Notes: a model not told the origin generated them from the sequence alone. A DNA stretch of 64,000 bases from an uncultured Acetatifactor sp. (GCA_944383825.1 CALWRA010000001.1:1-64000), one strand, 5' to 3'; numbered from the stretch's first letter, positions 16,847 to 24,691 are shown. Numbers and translations are program-made.

Positions 16847-17614
16847 TTATCCCCCCCTCGTCGTGTTTTCTATCAGTCTGTAGCAGAAATACCCGTAGCC
16901 GTAATAATCTGGGCTGTGTACGCCTTTTCTTATGCTGTCTTTGTCTACGTAATAGCCCTTGATCGGTCTTGCCTCTGCCTTAAACCATTCTCTGTCTGTA
17001 ATTATCCTGTACTCCGGCTCTGGTCTTACAAGGTTTTTGCTGCAATTCCAGCGCTTGCCCTGTAATGCTCCGTCCGTTCCTCTGTTGTGCGTTCCCGTAT
17101 ACTTGATGAAATATACCGCAAGGTCTTTGTAGTCTCCCGTATCGTCCAGCGGGAATACCTTTACTCTGTTATGCCCCTCATACGCCTTATACCAGCATTG
17201 CTGTAATATCTTTGTGTCGATCTGGTTAATAACAAGGTGGTGGTGTCTCGCTCCCTTTGTGCCGATCTCCATAACGTGTATGTATTTAAGCTCCCTGCCC
17301 TGCTTTTTAAATTCCTTTCGCAGCTCCCGCAGAAAAATATCTATGTCTTTTCGCATTTCCTCTTTTGTCCTGTCCGGCTGTCCCTTATGTCGTATGTAAT
17401 CTAAAACTATGTGATAGTCTCCATACTCAAAATTTGCGTTCATCAGAATACGCAGCTTTCTTTCTGCCTGTCTGGTATTTATCTTTTGCTGCTGCTCCTG
17501 CGTCGGCTTTACCTTATCCCCCCTCTTTATCCCTTTCTTTTTGTATCTGCTGGTAAAGTACCTCTCTATCTCTATCGTTTTTCCAGCTTTGGTTATTCTC
17601 TCTACATACGGCAT
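16847..17614 (-). CDS. HUH endonuclease, rolling-circle replication initiator
   Basis: 255 residues. The HUH metal motif lies at residues 124-126 (GARHHHLVINQ) and candidate catalytic tyrosines at 168 and 172 (AVYFIKYTG), the order seen in Rep proteins that nick one strand and covalently hold its 5' end. It heads an operon leading to VRR-NUC, ParA and ParB, with a structured upstream region that could hold the origin. Prophage B carries a longer homologue. Replication role is inferred. Confidence 0.85.
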   Translation of the reverse strand: MPYVERITKAGKTIEIERYFTSRYKKKGIKRGDKVKPTQEQQQKINTRQAERKLRILMNANFEYGDYHIVLDYIRHKGQPDRTKEEMRKDIDIFLRELRKEFKKQGRELKYIHVMEIGTKGARHHHLVINQIDTKILQQCWYKAYEGHNRVKVFPLDDTGDYKDLAVYFIKYTGTHNRGTDGALQGKRWNCSKNLVRPEPEYRIITDREWFKAEARPIKGYYVDKDSIRKGVHSPDYYGYGYFCYRLIENTTRGG

Positions 17615-17665
17615 ACTCTGTACCCTCTTTCTGTCGGATAGTTAATACTTTTATCAAGTGTTAAA

Positions 17666-17684
17666 ACGGGCTTGAAATGCCCGT
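17666..17684 (-). promoter_or_regulatory. Hairpin in rep leader
   Basis: ACGGGC/GCCCGT arms with a 7-nt loop, 51 bp upstream of the rep start, followed on the minus strand by TTTTAACA. It could be an attenuator or the nick-site hairpin for HUH Rep. Confidence 0.45.
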
Positions 17685-17747
17685 AATTTCTTGACTTTCT
17701 GCCATACGTAGCTTATACTGTTTATAGGTTGAAAAGCTGTATAGCCT

Positions 17748-17779
17748 AGCCCCTATGGTATTCCCGTACCGTAGGGGCT
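17748..17779. terminator. Hairpin AGCCCCTA/TAGGGGCT upstream of rep
   Basis: A 12-bp interrupted stem in the gap between the DUF4406-like gene and rep. The T-run is on the plus-strand side only. The same AGCCCCTA/TAGGGGCT arms recur upstream of rep in prophage B (50892-50932). It is either a terminator or part of the replication origin. Confidence 0.5.
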
Positions 17780-17786
17780 TTTAACT

Positions 17787-18293
17787 TTATTCATTTTTAC
17801 GGCTGTATTTCCGTAACGCCGCCTCGTATGCTCTCTGGTACGGTTCTACACAGCTGTAGCCTGTGCAAGTATGTAAATGCCGCCCACGGCAAAAGTGACA
17901 GGCATACAGCTTGGCGTAATCGTTCGCCAGCCTCTCTGCGTTACGTTGTTTTTCATATTCCGGCTCAAACGGCAAATTCATAGCGTCTATAACAGGAATT
18001 TGCAGCTTTATTGCTGTTGCTATTTCCCTCTTCATTCCCTCACTTATGCCGTACTTTGTGCCAGCGATCACAAAAGCACAGCTTTTCATAAGCTCTAAGC
18101 CCGCCGTCATTCCTATTGCCCGCTCCTGCGGCTTGTCCTCATTTAAGCACTGCGTCATATATAAATGCGGCGTGATCGGCGCTAAACCAGCCTCTAGCGC
18201 CTGCCGTGTAAGCTGCTGTGCATAGTCTATGTGCCTATCCAGTTCTGCGCTGTCCTTTGCCCTGTACGGGCTGCATATATAAACCGTCCTCAT
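17787..18293 (-). CDS. DUF4406-like / nucleoside deoxyribosyltransferase-like protein
   Basis: 168 residues, MRTVYICSPYRAKDSAELDR, with GLAPITPHLYMTQCLNE and SCAFVIAGTKYGISEGMKRE. This is the Rossmann-like fold of DUF4406 and nucleoside 2-deoxyribosyltransferase relatives, often phage-borne and presumed to act on nucleotides. The C-terminal extension has Cys/His (CHFCRGRHLHTC). The start overlaps the upstream stop by 4 bp. Confidence 0.75.
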   Translation of the reverse strand: MRTVYICSPYRAKDSAELDRHIDYAQQLTRQALEAGLAPITPHLYMTQCLNEDKPQERAIGMTAGLELMKSCAFVIAGTKYGISEGMKREIATAIKLQIPVIDAMNLPFEPEYEKQRNAERLANDYAKLYACHFCRGRHLHTCTGYSCVEPYQRAYEAALRKYSRKNE

Positions 18294-18607
18294 GCTTTCC
18301 CGCCTTTCTGCTCATGCTCTGCCCGTGCCTGCTCATTTCCCGCCAGAAAAGCCGCAAGGCACATAAGATCGTCTGCGCTTTTCTCGTCAAGAAATCCACT
18401 GTTTACACAGCACTTACAATAGCCTGTAATCATCATGTACCTGTCGTACACTTCCTGCGGCGTTTTGCAGGCTTTCAGGCTCTCGATCATACCCGTTAAA
18501 TACTGTATGTTCTTTATCCCCAGCTTGCCGCCTTTGCCGTGCGCCTCTATTCTGATCTCCTGCGCCATGCGCTGCCCGCTCCCGTTGTAAATTGTCTTAC
18601 TTTCCAT
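18290..18607 (-). CDS. Hypothetical protein
   Basis: 105 residues, MESKTIYNGSGQRMAQEIRI, containing CKCCVNSGFLDEK. It overlaps neighbours on both sides by 4 and 11 bp. No recognised family; part of the early replication operon. Confidence 0.6.
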   Translation of the reverse strand: MESKTIYNGSGQRMAQEIRIEAHGKGGKLGIKNIQYLTGMIESLKACKTPQEVYDRYMMITGYCKCCVNSGFLDEKSADDLMCLAAFLAGNEQARAEHEQKGGKA

Positions 18608-19376
18608 TTTCTGCCTCTTCCTTTCTTCTGATCTGCTGTACGGATACCTCGTAAGCTGTCCGTATCTCTGTTTTCCTCTCCGCTGTTGTCCTTGTAGGCG
18701 TAAGCTGGTCTACTGTGTAAATCATTTCTGTAGTTTTCCTGTATTCCCTGCTCTGGTATCTTCCCAAAAGCTCTACCGTATCGCCCTGCTGCCAGCCTGC
18801 TACCTCGTCTGCCTGCTCCTGCCAGCAGATACACGGTATGTAACAAGTGCCGTCTGTAAGCTCGTTTTGTACCTTTACAAAAATATCAGTAATACGCTTT
18901 CCTCTTGGCGTTTCTCTGCGTCTGGGCTTAAATACCAGCTCGCCCACAAGTGCTACGTCGTTCTGCCGCATAGCCTTTGGACTCAACTCCACAAAATCAG
19001 CCAGAACAAATACCAATACCCGCCCGCTCTTAAATTCCTTAAGCGTCTGTACTTTTCCAGACAGCAAAAGCCTGCTGCCTTTTGCAAACTCTCTCAATAC
19101 GTCAAATTCTATGCCGTCATATTGAAAAGGTGTGTTTTTCTCAAAAGCTATTACTACCTCGTCAATAATGCCGCTCGGTCTTGGCGTTTCAATCTTCCCC
19201 AGATAGCCGGAAAACGGCAGCCCGCATATATCGCTTACCTCTTCAAGCTCTGTAACCTCTCCTGCCAGCCCTACAGCGTTCTTTATCCTGCCGCCTGCTG
19301 TCAGCTCGTCTAAAATTCCGTTGTTAAGGTCTTTTAAAAAATCCGGCTTATTATCCTGCTCTACGTTTTTTCCCAT
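18597..19376 (-). CDS. OB-fold single-strand DNA-binding-like protein
   Basis: 259 residues with two OB-like halves: GYLGKIETPRPSGIIDEVVI...RLLLSGKVQTLKEFKSGR, and VALVGELVFKPRRRETPRGK...GDTVELLGRYQSREYRK. The second half resembles SSB/PriB-type domains. Likely a second ssDNA-binding or primosome-like factor beside the true SSB. Family call is by fold pattern. Confidence 0.65.
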   Translation of the reverse strand: MGKNVEQDNKPDFLKDLNNGILDELTAGGRIKNAVGLAGEVTELEEVSDICGLPFSGYLGKIETPRPSGIIDEVVIAFEKNTPFQYDGIEFDVLREFAKGSRLLLSGKVQTLKEFKSGRVLVFVLADFVELSPKAMRQNDVALVGELVFKPRRRETPRGKRITDIFVKVQNELTDGTCYIPCICWQEQADEVAGWQQGDTVELLGRYQSREYRKTTEMIYTVDQLTPTRTTAERKTEIRTAYEVSVQQIRRKEEAENGK

Positions 19377-19641
19377 ATCCTGCGCCCTCTACTTTCTCTG
19401 CATAGGCTTTCAGCTCTTCTATCGCCCGCCTATAGCACTCTGTTTCGTTTTCTTCCTTTACCCTCACGATCTGCTGCGCCCGCCTGTCGTTTGCATATTC
19501 CCAGATTTCTATAAAATCGTCGTCGTTTGGATATATGCTGAAATGACTGTGCAGCCGCAAGTCTCTTATCTTTTGTAATGGTCTGTATATCTGGTAAAAC
19601 TCTTGTATAAGCGCCCTGCGCTCGTCGTCCCGTTCTTCCAT
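19351..19641 (-). CDS. Hypothetical protein
   Basis: 96 residues, charged and helical (MEERDDERRALIQEFYQIYR). Overlaps the OB-fold gene start by 26 bp. No recognised family. Confidence 0.6.
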   Translation of the reverse strand: MEERDDERRALIQEFYQIYRPLQKIRDLRLHSHFSIYPNDDDFIEIWEYANDRRAQQIVRVKEENETECYRRAIEELKAYAEKVEGAGYGKKRRAG

Positions 19642-19653
19642 AGCCCACTACTC

Positions 19654-19995
19654 CTATTTTTCCGGCATTTCGTATACCCTCGGTATATCTGCTGCCATAG
19701 GCGGCGTAGGAACGCTGCCACGTATAAGCCCTAAGCTGCCCTCGGCATATAAATAGCTGGCGCATATTTTCTGTATCTCGTCCAGTACCTCTAAACAGCG
19801 CTCTTTACTCTCATACTCTGCTATCTCTTCTAAACAGCCGTCAGAAATGCAAAGCGTATGCCGCTTTTTATCCGCCTCTGCGCCGCCTCTTTTTCTCTTT
19901 AAGTCCTCATACCCGCCGTACTCTATGCAGGCATAATTACCGCCCAGCCTGTAGAGCTTTTCCCTGTTCTGGCTACGTATAAAAATACTACTCAT
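19654..19995 (-). CDS. Hypothetical protein
   Basis: 113 residues, MSSIFIRSQNREKLYRLGGN, with CLEVLDEIQKICASYLYAEG and a Pro-rich C-terminus. This conserved-looking small phage protein has no function I can name. Overlaps the next gene by 8 bp. Confidence 0.6.
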   Translation of the reverse strand: MSSIFIRSQNREKLYRLGGNYACIEYGGYEDLKRKRGGAEADKKRHTLCISDGCLEEIAEYESKERCLEVLDEIQKICASYLYAEGSLGLIRGSVPTPPMAADIPRVYEMPEK

Positions 19996-20377
19996 TGTCC
20001 GCCTCTCTTTCCGTGTCCTTATGCTCTTCGTATCCCTCTAAGTATCCTGCACACTCTATATCAATCTCTTTCCCGTCCTTACCGTCGTTGTTTATCACGA
20101 TCTCGCCGTAATATGCGTAAATACAGCAGCCGTCATAATCAAATACCCGTATACTGCCTTTTGTGGCTGGCTCTGGCATTTCAATTACCAGCGGCTCTGT
20201 CTGCTGTTCCTGCTGCATGATCGCCGCTACCCGTTCGTCTGTCTGTGGCGGCTGGCTCTGTGATCTCCACCAGATCAGCAGCATAAAAAGAATAATTCCC
20301 GCTATACCTGCTGCCAGAATAGCCGCACACTGTATAAGTAGCTTTAATACCTTATTTTCCCGTCTGTGTCGTCTCAT
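19988..20377 (-). CDS. Membrane-anchored hypothetical protein
   Basis: 129 residues: basic N-terminus, one membrane segment (AAILAAGIAGIILFMLLIWW), a Gln/Thr/Pro linker and an acidic C-terminal domain. Topology suggests a bitopic protein. Overlaps neighbours by 4-8 bp. Function unknown. Confidence 0.6.
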   Translation of the reverse strand: MRRHRRENKVLKLLIQCAAILAAGIAGIILFMLLIWWRSQSQPPQTDERVAAIMQQEQQTEPLVIEMPEPATKGSIRVFDYDGCCIYAYYGEIVINNDGKDGKEIDIECAGYLEGYEEHKDTEREADNE

Positions 20378-20760
20378 TCCCTACCCCGCTTTCTTTTTCT
20401 GCCCTCTATACTTAACCGTTGTTTTTCCTCTTCCCAATCAAAAGAAGTACACGCAATACAGCGCTTGCATTGCTCTATAGGCTCGTCGTCAAACTCTTTA
20501 CTAAATCCCATGCAAGCCCCGTTTCCGTCCCTGCCTGCTACTCCTATTTTCTTTTGTAAGCTGCATTTTTCTATACGCCTGCTTATGCGGCAGCTTTTAC
20601 AAATAATCTTTTTACCCGTTGTGCAGCCCTCTTGACGTGCAAAGTACGCCGCCCATTCCCTGCTTACACCGCCCGATCTGTCAGCGCTTAAAAAAGCTAC
20701 TATCTGCTCGCCGCATATATCGCAATATACCTTTGTGCGTACTTCCCTAAATATTGCCAT
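20374..20760 (-). CDS. Zinc-finger-like protein downstream of methyltransferase
   Basis: 128 residues from the ATG at 20760, which overlaps the methyltransferase stop; the longer frame upstream lies inside the methylase gene. It has paired CxxC motifs (VYCDICGEQ, CKSC, CKRCIAC), suggesting zinc ribbons. Role unknown. Confidence 0.65.
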   Translation of the reverse strand: MAIFREVRTKVYCDICGEQIVAFLSADRSGGVSREWAAYFARQEGCTTGKKIICKSCRISRRIEKCSLQKKIGVAGRDGNGACMGFSKEFDDEPIEQCKRCIACTSFDWEEEKQRLSIEGRKRKRGRE

Positions 20761-21742
20761 TGTCTGCCTCGCTTTCCGCTGTCTCTCCCAGTAATATTTT
20801 TCTAAATATGCTTTCAAATATTGGTACTGGGATACTATTACCCGCCTGCTTGTAAAGCGGCATTGTATACCGTCCTACCCGATCATGCACCGCCGCAGCC
20901 GCCTTGTAGTCCTCGTCCGTATAGCCCTGTAAGCGCCAGCACTCTAACTCTGTTAGATACCTATAGCGTCCGTTTCCCATATCCACTACTTGTGCCGGTG
21001 TTCTGTCCTGCCTTGCAGTGATTGTAAAAGCGTAATCCTCTATTACCGTTGCCCGCCTTATTCCCTTTTTGCCGATCGCCTCTAATACGCTTGGCTGTGT
21101 TACGTCATATACTGGCGGTGCGTCTGGTAACAAAAAATCTTTTATATCCCTCATTGGTGTTTTTATCAGATCGTCAAATCTGAATTTTTCGCCATTTAAA
21201 ACAGATACCGTGAATACCCTTTCTCTCGCCTGCGGTAAACCAAATTCCCTAGCGTCCAATATCTCAAAATTGCTGCAATAACCCAGCCTATCCATTTCCG
21301 ATATATATTTATTGAAATTCACACGCATATAGCGGCTTAAGACGTTCTTTACATTCTCCCAGATAACGTATTTTGGTTTCCATTCTCCCATTTGCTCTAT
21401 TATGTGAATTGTTTCCCACATAAGGCTGCTGCGTGTTCCGCTCCCCTTGCCTGCCCCTTTTCCACGGTTTATGCGTCCGTCCTCTGCTTTTGCTTTCCCT
21501 TGATGTCCGGCAATGCTAAAATCTTGGCACGGGCTACCATGTATCAGAATATCCGGCTTCAAATTCCAGCCTACAACGCTCTGCGTCTTATATGGCAAAT
21601 CGTCCGAAAACATTGCATTATAGGAACGTACCGCCTTTTCGTCTATCTCTACGTAATCAATCGCTTTTACAGGTATTCCTATATTGCGTAGAGCGCAGCG
21701 TGGGCTACCTATCCCGCCGAATAACTCTAAAATCTGCACCAC
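20747..21742 (-). CDS. DNA (cytosine-5)-methyltransferase
   Basis: 331 residues with C5-MTase motifs: I ELFGGIGSPRCA, IV HGSPCQDFS (catalytic Cys), VI VIWENVKN, VIII QARERVFTV and X LYKQAGNSIPVP. No restriction partner is next to it, so it is probably an orphan methylase that shields phage DNA. It appears intact, unlike the prophage B enzyme. Confidence 0.95.
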   Translation of the reverse strand: MVQILELFGGIGSPRCALRNIGIPVKAIDYVEIDEKAVRSYNAMFSDDLPYKTQSVVGWNLKPDILIHGSPCQDFSIAGHQGKAKAEDGRINRGKGAGKGSGTRSSLMWETIHIIEQMGEWKPKYVIWENVKNVLSRYMRVNFNKYISEMDRLGYCSNFEILDAREFGLPQARERVFTVSVLNGEKFRFDDLIKTPMRDIKDFLLPDAPPVYDVTQPSVLEAIGKKGIRRATVIEDYAFTITARQDRTPAQVVDMGNGRYRYLTELECWRLQGYTDEDYKAAAAVHDRVGRYTMPLYKQAGNSIPVPIFESIFRKILLGETAESEADNGNI

Positions 21743-22049
21743 GTTCTTTTACCTCTCTTTCGTCCTCATGCTCCCAGTAATATTTATCTACAATCAGCAT
21801 TTCTTTACTGAAAAGGCAGGATACGCCCAGCGGTACTGTAATAATCGCTATTGTTGTGTCGCCGTCCAGCACCCACACAGCAAATACCGTAGCGATCAGC
21901 AGAGCTACGCCGTATAACTTCTGTTTGATGTAATACCAGCGGCGGGCTTTTTTCTCCTGCCTGCTCCTGTATCTCTTCCTTATGTCTGCCATACCGTCTG
22001 CATAGCCCGCCTCGTATGCGTCCTCTAAATTGCTGAAAACTGCCCTCAT
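21705..22049 (-). CDS. Two-helix membrane protein conserved in both prophages
   Basis: 114 residues from the ATG at 22049 (MRAVFSNLEDAYEAGYADGM); a longer frame upstream has no good ribosome site. Hydrophobic segments around GVALLIATVFAVWVL and AIITVPLGVSCLFS, then MLIVDKYYWEHE. Prophage B has the same protein at 51240-51584 (ALITVPLGLSLLLSREMLIINRYYW). Function unknown. Confidence 0.7.
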   Translation of the reverse strand: MRAVFSNLEDAYEAGYADGMADIRKRYRSRQEKKARRWYYIKQKLYGVALLIATVFAVWVLDGDTTIAIITVPLGVSCLFSKEMLIVDKYYWEHEDEREVKERGADFRVIRRDR

Positions 22050-22281
22050 TGCCTGCCTCTCTTTCTCTTTTCTGGGTGGCGCTCTGATCGTCATAGCTGC
22101 CACGCTCCTACTCTGGCGTAAATTTACTGTGTGGGTGGCTTTTCGCATTAAAAAGCCGCTGAAAACCTGTTGACCGTCCGCACGCTCTCCGGCTGGCGTG
22201 TCCGCCGCTATTTTGTCACAGTATACAGAAAACGGTTATAGCCCGCCGCTCCTGCTGCCAGCTGCCACACTGGCTACACAA
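22050..22281. other. Gap without a supported gene
   Basis: About 230 bp between the membrane protein and the tRNA-like gene. It holds short GC-rich inverted motifs and an open frame extending upstream of 22049 that lacks coding character. I see no clear promoter or terminator. Confidence 0.4.
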
Positions 22282-22353
22282 TACGCCTTGCTGGAATTGA
22301 ACCAGCGCCCCGCCTCGTCCGGCTGCGGTATTCTGCCACTAAATTAAAGGCGC
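22282..22353 (-). tRNA. tRNA-like gene, anticodon uncertain
   Basis: A 72-nt cloverleaf can be drawn: acceptor GCGCCTT/AAGGCGT, D arm ATTT...GAAT with GG in the loop, and a good T arm (GCTGG TTCAATT CCAGC). The anticodon arm is odd: only CCGC/GCGG pairs cleanly, with A.G and G.A mismatches below a loop CCGGACG, and position 33 would not be T. It could be a degenerate phage tRNA or a tRNA mimic. No CCA is encoded. Confidence 0.55.
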
Positions 22354-22463
22354 TTATATATAAAAGCATTGATACCGCAGCCAGCGCTTTGCTGTTGTGG
22401 CTGTCTCTGTTTACATTCCGTGCCTGTGGTCTTACCTTATGTCACGCCCATTTCTCAATGCTT

Positions 22464-23381
22464 TTATTTCCTTATGTCAAAATCTTCAAATCGCTTACAG
22501 CTGTTAAATATAATTCTGTTATTTACCCAGCGCTGCAAGTGCTTAAGCCTGTGCCCTGCTGGTATGTTCTGTTTGTCATATAGCATTACGTATGGTGCAT
22601 ATCCCAGATCACGTAACGTATATACCCTCTCTAAATCCTGCTCAAAAGTTGTATTAAAATTGCATAGGACATATACGCCCATTTTCCGCCGTTCCCAGCC
22701 CGTGATCTCTTGAAACTCTTTAAACTTTGGTATGATCTTCTCTTTATCCTCGTATCTGTCCCACGCAAAATGTATGCGCTTTATCTTCATTCGCTTTATG
22801 TACTCCGCTTTTTCCTGCGTCATTATGCGAATATCGCAGCCCTGCGAAAAATCAACCCATGCGCCGCTATTTATCAGCTGATCGCTTAACTCTCTCCATT
22901 CCTTACAGGCAAACATATTAGGGTCTAAAAGCACTATATTTTTCTGTCCGTTCCAAAACTCCGATAAATCCGCCACTTTCCTTGCTGCCTGTCCCTCTTT
23001 CTTTTCCACTATGCAAAAGTCGCACCCTCTGGGGCAGCCTCTCGTAAGAAAGCCGTAAGCTGTGTGCCTTGTCTCTGGTATCCTATCGTAGTAAATCGTA
23101 TAGTCTGGGTATATATGCTCTATCTCGTCTGGTAGCTGCTGCCCGCCGTCTGGATAGTTGTAGCCCGTCCCGCCCTTTATGATCTCGTCAGCGTCTATGC
23201 AATACTCGTAATCTGGCGTAAACGTAAAAACCTTACTCATATATACCCTATCCATGTGACCGCTAAATAACGGCTCGTACCACTCTACGCTATCTCCTGC
23301 TGCTTTGTGGTATGCTGATATTTTCATAAGCGGCAGATTAGGGAAGTTGTGACCGTCTACGTCAATAAGCCCCACTTTCAT
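22464..23381 (-). CDS. Radical SAM protein
   Basis: 305 residues. The cluster motif CxxxCxxC sits at about residues 115-122 (TRGCPRGCDFCIVEKKEG), followed by NIVLLDPNMFA and FSQGCDIRIM, giving a radical SAM barrel. The N-terminus resembles a B12-binding-like start (MKVGLIDVDGHNFPN). Substrate unknown. It overlaps the HTH gene stop by 4 bp, so it is cotranscribed at the very start of the early operon. Confidence 0.88.
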   Translation of the reverse strand: MKVGLIDVDGHNFPNLPLMKISAYHKAAGDSVEWYEPLFSGHMDRVYMSKVFTFTPDYEYCIDADEIIKGGTGYNYPDGGQQLPDEIEHIYPDYTIYYDRIPETRHTAYGFLTRGCPRGCDFCIVEKKEGQAARKVADLSEFWNGQKNIVLLDPNMFACKEWRELSDQLINSGAWVDFSQGCDIRIMTQEKAEYIKRMKIKRIHFAWDRYEDKEKIIPKFKEFQEITGWERRKMGVYVLCNFNTTFEQDLERVYTLRDLGYAPYVMLYDKQNIPAGHRLKHLQRWVNNRIIFNSCKRFEDFDIRK

Positions 23382-23572
23382 AACGCCCGTTGTCCTGCTG
23401 CCGCCGTATAAGTTCCCAGCGTAGCCCCGCAGCGCTTAAGTTCTCTGTAAATCGTGTCTCTATGCGTCCCCAGTGCTTCCGCAATTTCCTTTACGCTGCT
23501 GCCCTGCTTACTCATAGCCTCTATGGTCTGTCTGTCCTCATAGCGCAGGCGCTTATACTTTCGTTTCTCCAT
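23378..23572 (-). CDS. Small HTH protein like the IS30 transposase N-terminus
   Basis: 64 residues from the ATG at 23572. The segment DRQTIEAMSKQGSSVKEIAE followed by GTHRDTIYRELKR matches the DNA-binding domain of IS30 transposases, and YTAAAGQRA mimics the linker after it. There is no catalytic domain. It is probably a regulator. Prophage B has the equivalent at 57987-58169. Confidence 0.75.
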   Translation of the reverse strand: MEKRKYKRLRYEDRQTIEAMSKQGSSVKEIAEALGTHRDTIYRELKRCGATLGTYTAAAGQRAL

Positions 23573-23616
23573 GCCCTCTGCTCCTTTCCGTTCGGGCGGC
23601 TGTCGCCGCCCCGTCC

Positions 23617-24267
23617 CTATCTTTCTGTTACCGCCTCTAAGCAAAGCGGCTTAACAAGAATATGCATACATAAAAGCCCTTTTATTGCTGTCGGCAGATC
23701 ATACGGTATAATCCTTTCTGTATTGCACTGATCGAACATTGCATTTATTCCGGCTATCTGCCATTCTTCTACGTCGTTCTCTCTATTTTTCAAAAATTCT
23801 GCTGCGTCCCTAGCCTCTCTCATGCAGTCTTTCATAACTCTTGCGTTGTTATCGTGGGCGCTTACTCTGCATTGCAGTTTATCCGGCTCTGCCTCGCATT
23901 GTCTCTTAAACTCTTCCGCCTCTTTTTCCTCTGCGTCCTCTTCCTTAAGCATTTCATCAGCGAACCAATAAACCAGCTTATACATTCTTTTAATTGCTTT
24001 CTTACGGCTCTCGCTCAATTCTTCCTTTTCCTCTGTCTCCGGCTTGTCCTCTACCTTATCAACATAAATACGGCTTTCGCTATGCTCTGTACTCCAAAAT
24101 TCCGTTATGCCGTTCTCTGTCCGCTCGTAAAATATCCCGCTGCCGTCCTTGCAAACATACTGCTTATGAATGACGTTGTTTTCCATGTTTGACGTTTCTT
24201 TGTACTCTTTTCCGTACAATACTGCTGCCTTTGCTGCCTCATACTCTTTAAATGTCACTCTTTCCAT
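23617..24267 (-). CDS. Hypothetical early protein
   Basis: 216 residues from the ATG at 24267, preceded by AGAGAGG; a longer frame reads back into a terminator hairpin. Charged and helical, with an acidic linker (KPETEEKEELSESRKKAIKR) and three Cys. It is the first gene of the prophage A early operon. No family recognised. Confidence 0.65.
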   Translation of the reverse strand: MERVTFKEYEAAKAAVLYGKEYKETSNMENNVIHKQYVCKDGSGIFYERTENGITEFWSTEHSESRIYVDKVEDKPETEEKEELSESRKKAIKRMYKLVYWFADEMLKEEDAEEKEAEEFKRQCEAEPDKLQCRVSAHDNNARVMKDCMREARDAAEFLKNRENDVEEWQIAGINAMFDQCNTERIIPYDLPTAIKGLLCMHILVKPLCLEAVTER

Positions 24268-24299
24268 TCCCTGTACCTCTCTTTCGTTGTAAAAAAATA

Positions 24300-24330
24300 A
24301 GCGTGTCAGAGTTTTTACGCTCTGCACGCT
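24300..24330 (-). terminator. Hairpin terminator at right end of prophage A
   Basis: Arms AGCGTG-CAGAG / CTCTG-CACGCT with one bulged base; the minus strand continues TTATTTTTTTAC. It lies only 33 bp upstream of the first early gene, so it may act as an attenuator or block read-through from host DNA. Confidence 0.7.
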
Positions 24331-24359
24331 CTTCTTTTCTGCTGTTTCCTATAAAAAAA

Positions 24360-24398
24360 GAAAATCGGCAGAGGCTTTATAACCTCTTGTCGATTTTC
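24360..24398. terminator. Second hairpin terminator at right end of prophage A
   Basis: GAAAATCGGCAGAGG pairs with CCTCTTGTCGATTTTC around an 8-nt loop; the minus strand continues TTTTTTTATAGG. It probably insulates the prophage from tRNA-Ser transcription, as the 58201-58249 hairpin does for prophage B. Confidence 0.7.
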
Positions 24399-24490
24399 AT
24401 TCTAAAACTTATCAATAACTTTTGTCTTTCTTTACAAAGCTTTACCTGTAGGAAAAACCACGTAAATTTCTTATAGAAAAAACGCAAAAA

Positions 24491-24517
24491 AAGAAATCTT
24501 AATCGCTCAAGATTCTT
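24491..24517 (-). terminator. Terminator of tRNA-Ser
   Basis: AGAATCTT/AAGATTTCT stem followed on the minus strand by a run of seven T. It lies 24 bp downstream of the tRNA 3' end and ends the tRNA transcript before prophage A. Confidence 0.8.
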
Positions 24518-24540
24518 TTTGTTCCCACATGGTAGTGAAA

Positions 24541-24628
24541 CGGAGAAAGAGGGATTTGAACCCTCGCGCCGCGTGAGCGACCTACACCCTTAGCAGGGGC
24601 GCCTCTTCAGCCTCTTGAGTATTTCTCC
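24541..24628 (-). tRNA. tRNA-Ser (GCT)
   Basis: An 88-nt class II tRNA: acceptor GGAGAAA/TTTCTCC, anticodon GCT in loop CTGCTAA, long variable arm (GGTCGCTCACGCGGC-type stem) and T arm GAGGG TTCAAAT CCCTC. Discriminator is G, and CCA is not encoded. It has its own promoter and terminator. It is intact and not duplicated at either prophage end, so it is a host gene lying between them, not a split attachment site. Confidence 0.95.
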
Positions 24629-24691
24629 TTAATCTGAACTACGTCTCTACCAAATATGTTATTGCCACGCTACTTTCATAACGCAGATGTT

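Larger units (their letters stand above)
1..24400. mobile_element. Prophage A (left end outside window)
   Basis: A contiguous block of minus-strand siphophage genes, running from an early module (HTH, Rep, ParAB, SSB) to HNH, terminase, portal, capsid and tail genes. The tape measure gene is cut by the window edge, so lysis genes, tail tip and any integrase lie outside. The right boundary is not defined; it should fall between the last phage gene (start 24267) and the tRNA-Ser terminator near 24490. Gene content parallels prophage B but module order differs, so these are related, not identical, phages. Confidence 0.9.

Noticed and set aside
22050-22148. N-terminal extension of the membrane protein frame up to 22148
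   Set aside because: Basic, unlike the homologue in prophage B, and without a ribosome site; start moved to 22049.
24541-24628. tRNA-Ser as the attachment site of a prophage
   Set aside because: The tRNA is intact and no part of it is repeated at either visible prophage boundary; the repeat maps to plsC.
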